In this document: in pieces, positions 59,070-64,000 of the stretch | How positions within the stretch are numbered: the first letter of the stretch is position 1 | Layout: every line of letters begins with the position of its first letter | From: Brasenia schreberi | Taxonomy: Eukaryota; Streptophyta; Magnoliopsida; Nymphaeales; Cabombaceae | NCBI GenBank assembly: GCA_036023115.1 | Contig: JAYKKT010000090.1 | Span: forward strand, 27,239,501 to 27,303,500 | Reading direction: 5' to 3' | DNA: 64,000 bases | Notes under the pieces: model-generated | Told to the model about the DNA's origin: nothing | Database searches by the model: none | The model's input: the letters and a program-made list of their open reading frames with translations, nothing else | Program-made: the position numbers and the translations under genes

Positions 59070-59190
59070 TCATATTCAAGCAGAATACTAATGTTGTCTA
59101 GCTTCATTATAGCTTCATATTCAAGCAGAATTCTAATGTTGTCTAGCTTCATTATAGCTTCATATTCAAGCAGAATTCTAATGTTGTGTA
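59070..59190. repeat. 45-bp tandem repeat, three units
   Basis: Units start at 59070, 59115 and 59160 (TCATATTCAAGCAGAAT); the third is truncated. Confidence 0.9.
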
Positions 59191-60109
59191 CCATTGGTCA
59201 TGTAGCTTCATTATAGTTTATCTTCCTAAGTTCCTGAGTCTCTGATTCTAACGCAATATTTTGTGCATGTTATGGATATTTTCTTCGTGTTAGTTAGTAC
59301 CTTTTCTGGTGATCACTCTCTATGTCCAGATTCTGTTTTCAAAAGACTGAAACTGTTCTGTAGCAGTGCGTGGGAGAAACAATGTCGGAAGAAGTTTTTA
59401 TTGGGTCAATGTTGCGTCCCGGCAATGTCCGGCTGTATGATCTTTGAAACGTACTCACTCGGCCTTTTTAGGGGCTTCCGACAGCCACCAGTTATGCAGC
59501 AGATAGTGATCAAGACGAAGGCCAGAAGAACAAGGTATGTATTTTTGCTTTTTTCACTTTCCACACAACTGGTTTTCATAGAGGTTTACTGTTTTTAGTG
59601 ACTTTTATGTGTGTATTGCTCTGTACTTATAGAGCAGCGGCTGGTTCCTCCTCCCCCATATCTTGGTTGGCCTTTTCATTTTTGGAGCCTTTATCTAGTC
59701 GGTTACAGAGTTCATTCGTAACATACCAAAAGTTATGGTTTTACTCCGTAACTACCTTCATGGGAAATGACTAGATGACCAGTGTAGCTGTTCCTCTGAG
59801 ATTGCCAAGAATAGTCATTTCTCAGATTTACATATCTCACTTGGCCATTCGAGCCAAATGATCCGACATACTAGTTTTCCTCTCATTTTTGCGAGGTTTT
59901 TAAAATAATGTCATTTTATTATTGCTATTGTAATTATTACCCGTTGTGTGGTTTTTTTACATGCATAACAATTAAACATATCTCAAACCCATGTTTGTAA
60001 CATGTTTTGAGAAAAGATCCTCTCTTATGTCTTTATAAGGGGTCAGTCAACATATCTATAGTTGGCATGTATGAGATGAATATTTTTTTTCTCACAATCA
60101 TATCATGAA

Positions 60110-62074
60110 CATAATGGTATTTTACCATTATATGCTTGCTTTAGAGTTGTCAACTCCACTCTTAATTAGAGTAATTATTGCATTTTTTGTTATAGAAAAT
60201 GACAACCGGTTCATTGGCTATGTTCAGTTTCAAATCTCGTATGAAGTAGCTTATTCAGACAACAATTGTTTGACCCATACAACAAGCCACTTCCTGTGTA
60301 TGTAATGCTAAACAACTCCACCCCCAAATAAAAAAATTTGTTCTGAGGTTAATTTCCTATCATCTTTGCTCCCAACAAAATTAGCATCTAAGTATCCTAC
60401 CACTTTTAGTTCATCTATTTTAAAACATAATTTCAAGTCTTTTATTCCTTTGAGATATCTTAGAACTCTCTTTACAACTACCCAATGTTATCATTTGAGA
60501 TTACTTTGATATATGCTCATAAGATCAACAACAAAACTGATATCAAGTCTTTTACATAGCATAACATATATCAGGTTGCCCACAACTTGTCCATAAGGAA
60601 GGTTAGGCTTATCGTCTCCTTCACTAGGATAATCAATCTTGTGCGGTTTTATCCCTTTTGCAATGACTGTAGTAGCAAACTTGCATTAATCCATTTTAAA
60701 TTTTTTGAGGATATAATCAATATATCTCTCCTGACTTAGGCATAGAAGATTAAATTCTCTATCTCAAAAAATATTTATACCCGGGATATAGAATGCTTTC
60801 CCCATATCCTTCATTTTAAACATTGAGTGATTTGGTTTTGATAATCATCTCATTGTCATGCCATTATCATTACCAATCAATAATATGTCATCTACATATA
60901 TTGATAAGATGACAAAGTAGCTCCCACTGTTCGAGACATATACACAATGATCAAGCTCATTTGCCACAAACCCAAGTTCAATAATGGTATTTTAAAAAGT
61001 CAAATACCATTGGAGAGGTGATTGTTTTAGATTATATAGGGAATTTTTCAGCCTATTTACTTTATCTTCTTCGCCTTCAACCATGTATCCTTTGGACTGA
61101 TGTATATATATGATTTCATCTAAATCTCTATTCAGAAAAACAGTTTTTACATCTAACTAATATAAATCCAAATCATAATATATTGACATCGTCAGGATTA
61201 TTCTTATGGATACAAATTTCGTAATAGGAGAATATGACTCAATATAATATATCTCCTACTTTTGTGAAAATCCTTTTGCAACCAACCTCTTGGTGCAAGT
61301 TATTAGTTAACTCATATAAATCTACTGAATTACACATTTTTTGTGTAAGATAAGTGTAATAATCCCTTAAGTAGGACGGTGCGACTCTAGACCTTTTATG
61401 TCTACTTAAAGTTTCGGTTGATTGAGAAAGATATTCTAGAGGTTCAAATGATGATTTATCTAAATCTAATAGATCATCAATATATTCATCATTATTCTAA
61501 AGGAAGTCATTCTTAGTATCTTCTAAGAATTCAATATCTCTACTTTCTATCAATCCATGATCCTTATGATAAAATCAATATCCCTTTGATCCTTTAGGAT
61601 ATCTGATGAATATACATCTCAAGGACCTACTGTATAGCTTGATTCTAGACTGATCAATGATCTTCACATGAGTTATAGATCCCTACCTTCTAAGATGACA
61701 TAGGTTGAGTTTTCTTCTAAACCACATCTTGTATGATATAGTGAATACAACTTTACACATTATTCTATTGAGTAGGTATAATGTGGTACTTCTTGCTTCT
61801 CAAAATATCCTTCATAGAAAGGCATCAATTAATATTTATCTTGTCATGTTTACTAAGGTTCTGTTATATCTTTCAGCTACACCATTTTGTCGATATATCG
61901 TAGGCATTGTATTTTATTTCAAAATATAAAAGTCTTTATAAAATTTCAAAAATTATACAGTGGTGTATTCACCACCTCTATATGATCTCAAGACTTTGAT
62001 TATATTTCTTAGTTGATTTTCAACTTCATGGTTATATTCTTTAAATACTTCAAGTGCCTCAGATTTATGTGCTA

Positions 62075-62167
<93 letters not shown>

Positions 62168-63670
62168 GTAATCATCGACAAAGGTTATGAAATAGACTTT
62201 TCCTCGATGTGATCTTACTCTAAAGGATCCACATAAATGATTTTAAATAACTTTCAATAGGGTTATTGCCTTGTTGTTTCTTTGAGAATTTGTTTTTCGT
62301 CATTTTCTTTATATACAATCTTCACACTTGCTGAAAGTGTTTTTCTCAAAACTTTGGAGTATGTTAAAGATAGATAATTTTCTCAACATTTCTATACTTA
62401 CATGTCCTAGGCATTTATGCAATATATTCAAATTAACGTTAAAGGCACAATCAATATAAAGATGAACTTTTACTTTCATTTATGTTCAACTTGAACAATC
62501 CGTGTTCTATATCAAATTCTCTTGAGAAAATTTCTCTCTCATGCTTCTCTACAACCACTTTGTTAGGAATAAACCTGACCTCAAAACCCTTCTTCATCAA
62601 GACACTGACTGAAACCAAATTACACCTTATAGATAACACAATTAGGACATTAGTTAGTGCAATAGGTGTACCTTGTACATAAATTCTAAAGGATCTAGTT
62701 TGAAGAATATTTGAGAAGGTGTTGTTTCTCATGTATACCCGATATTCTCCTAGTTTATATTTTTTTAGATACATTTTTCCTTCATTTCTCTTTAAGATGT
62801 GTCTCGTTGCTCTATAGTCAATCCACCAACCTATCACTAGGTGATTCATGTATAAGTATTTTGATATCATGCAGATTATATTCTTTTTCTCTGATTGTCT
62901 ATGTTGTTGGGTTGTTTTCACTATTTTTCTTATTGCGGAAATCCTATTGTAGTGTTTTATTTTTTTGCAATTAAAACACTTGACTCAAGAAGTGATTTCT
63001 TAAAAGATTGACCGTTCTTTTTGTTATTTTTGTCAATCTTTTTGTTTGGTTTATTTTTTTTCTAGTTGGCTTCGGAACTGAACCCTATCTCATCTTGCAC
63101 CACTAACAATTTCTCTTTTCTATTTTTGTTCATATGTTCTTATTCAATTATTAGTTTGAGAGGTCGTTCGGAAAGATTTATTTCAAGCTCTAGTCTAAAG
63201 ACAATAGTGACTATGTTCTAGAATGAGGAAAGACTACTTAATATTATGGATATTTGCAGTAGTTCTAGGATAACTCATTTAGCTACAGTTAAATCTTTTC
63301 GCATTACCATCATATGGTTCACATGTTTCACTAAATTATCTCCTTTCATTTTATAGGCATTATACCTTTATAGTAGTGATTGAACATGTAGTTTAGTTGT
63401 AATATCATATTTAGTTGTTATTGATTCAAAGACCCTAATCAGAACATCCTTCGTGTAAGTTGATTCTTGTTATCATGTCATCTCTTATAAATGTTTTATA
63501 TATTTTTTTCTCCAGTGGCTTAATGAGGTGGTGGGTGTAGTGTTTCCTTTAATACATAGTCTACACCTTTTAGTGTAAAAGTGAATGAAGTTCTTCTCTT
63601 TCACGTTTTAAAATTTAGACTGTTTAATTTTTATGTTTTGCTAGTTTAGATACACATATTCTTGAATTAA
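60110..63670 (-). pseudogene. Copia-4 gag-pol, broken
   Basis: The best open part is 62921-62451 (minus), spanning the gag end and protease, with the catalytic DSGA changed to DYRA (WWIDYRATRHILK). The reverse-transcriptase box still reads YVDD near 60900. Frameshifts and stops occur in every domain. An 85-bp (AT)n run sits in the integrase core. Confidence 0.8.
62078..62164. repeat. (AT)n microsatellite inside Copia-4 integrase
   Basis: About 87 bp of pure AT between CTAAG and CGAGTAATCATCGA. In Copia-1 and -2 the same place holds the short coding run AGATATATGTATATATATCT. Confidence 0.92.
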
Positions 63671-64000
63671 TTTTTATGTATTTGGAAAAATTAACAATTA
63701 AATGATCTAAAAGAAATATATATAACAAGCAACAAATAGCAAATATTTAACTAACAGAACTCATGGTACTTAAAACCAGTTTTATACAAATTTTAAGTAT
63801 CATTATTGAGTTTTTAATAACTTTATTCTGTTATAAAACTAAATTGGGGACAAATTAACATTTTTTCCCAAAAAATTCTTGCCACCGATAATTTTTCCAA
63901 ACTATAGGGGTAAAACAATAATTTTATGTGTTTATCCAGTGTTATAATTTTTTAAAATGACCATGTGCAGAACAACAAACTTGATACCTATTTTTCTATA

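Larger units (their letters stand above)
59390..64000 (-). mobile_element. Copia-4, cut by window end
   Basis: The 3' LTR (minus orientation) ends at 59832 on the plus strand, followed by TATCTCACTTGGCCATTCGA, the same purine-tract region as in Copia-3. Its left limit is uncertain (59390-59440). The LTR shares a TGTGTATT-GCTCTGTA-TTATAGAGCAG block with Copia-3. RNase H lies near 60500-60110, reverse transcriptase near 61350-60600, integrase near 62400-61500, and protease to gag at 62921-63600. The 5' LTR lies beyond 64000. Confidence 0.8.

Noticed and set aside
33544..64000. CRISPR-like or bacterial defence arrays
   Set aside because: Short repeats here are leader minisatellites and microsatellites of plant retrotransposons with no spacer structure.

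Overview
This is a window of plant nuclear DNA: AT-rich, intron-containing, and dominated by decayed transposable elements, with two families of plant immune-type receptors. The TIR-NB-ARC-LRR (TNL) gene argues against grasses and most monocots and fits a dicot or an early-diverging angiosperm such as a water lily. The species cannot be fixed from sequence alone. I see no intact, unambiguously functional protein gene; the best candidates are a lectin receptor kinase interrupted by a single stop codon and an open TIR exon.

Layout. 1-2.7 kb: a 5'-truncated LINE tail with a 120-bp tandem duplication, then an internally deleted Copia element (minus strand). 3.1-3.5 kb: a hAT-type MITE with an 8-bp target duplication. 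5.8-7.9 kb: LecRK-A (minus), full length but with one in-frame TGA. 8.5-11.9 kb: a decayed hAT transposon whose right end matches the MITE. 12.7-15.2 kb: a decayed L1-type LINE. 15.3-15.9 kb: a diverged long-period repeat. 17.2-17.6 kb: a large AT microsatellite. 18.9-19.1 kb: a LecRK remnant. 20.5-21.5 kb: a Reina-type Gypsy remnant. 21.8-22.8 kb: a duplicate of 4.08-4.74 kb. 23.65-30.0 kb: a second Gypsy element (minus) with long LTRs and a large internal deletion. 30.0 kb: another LecRK remnant, on the plus strand. 30.4-30.7 kb: a nuclear insertion of plastid ycf2. 32.65-40.79 kb: LecRK-B, a pseudogene split by Copia-1 (33544-39449). 41.0-47.3 kb: Copia-2, flanked by a perfect TTTTA duplication. 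48.7-58.8 kb: a TNL pseudogene whose NB-ARC exon is split by Copia-3 (49828-54968, minus). 59.4 kb to the end: Copia-4 (minus), cut by the window edge.

How it fits together. A small cluster of L-type lectin receptor kinases, at least four copies or remnants in both orientations, lies beside a TNL locus. Both receptor types have been broken by related Copia elements that share LTR starts, the polypurine-tract region, a tRNA-iMet-type primer site, and element-specific repeats in the 5' leader. Many Copia-1 stop codons are C-to-T or G-to-A changes relative to its sister copy, as expected of long-methylated silenced DNA. The most useful material here is the dated-by-nesting record of receptor decay, the leader repeats and LTR hairpin of the Copia lineage, and a microsatellite born inside integrase codons.
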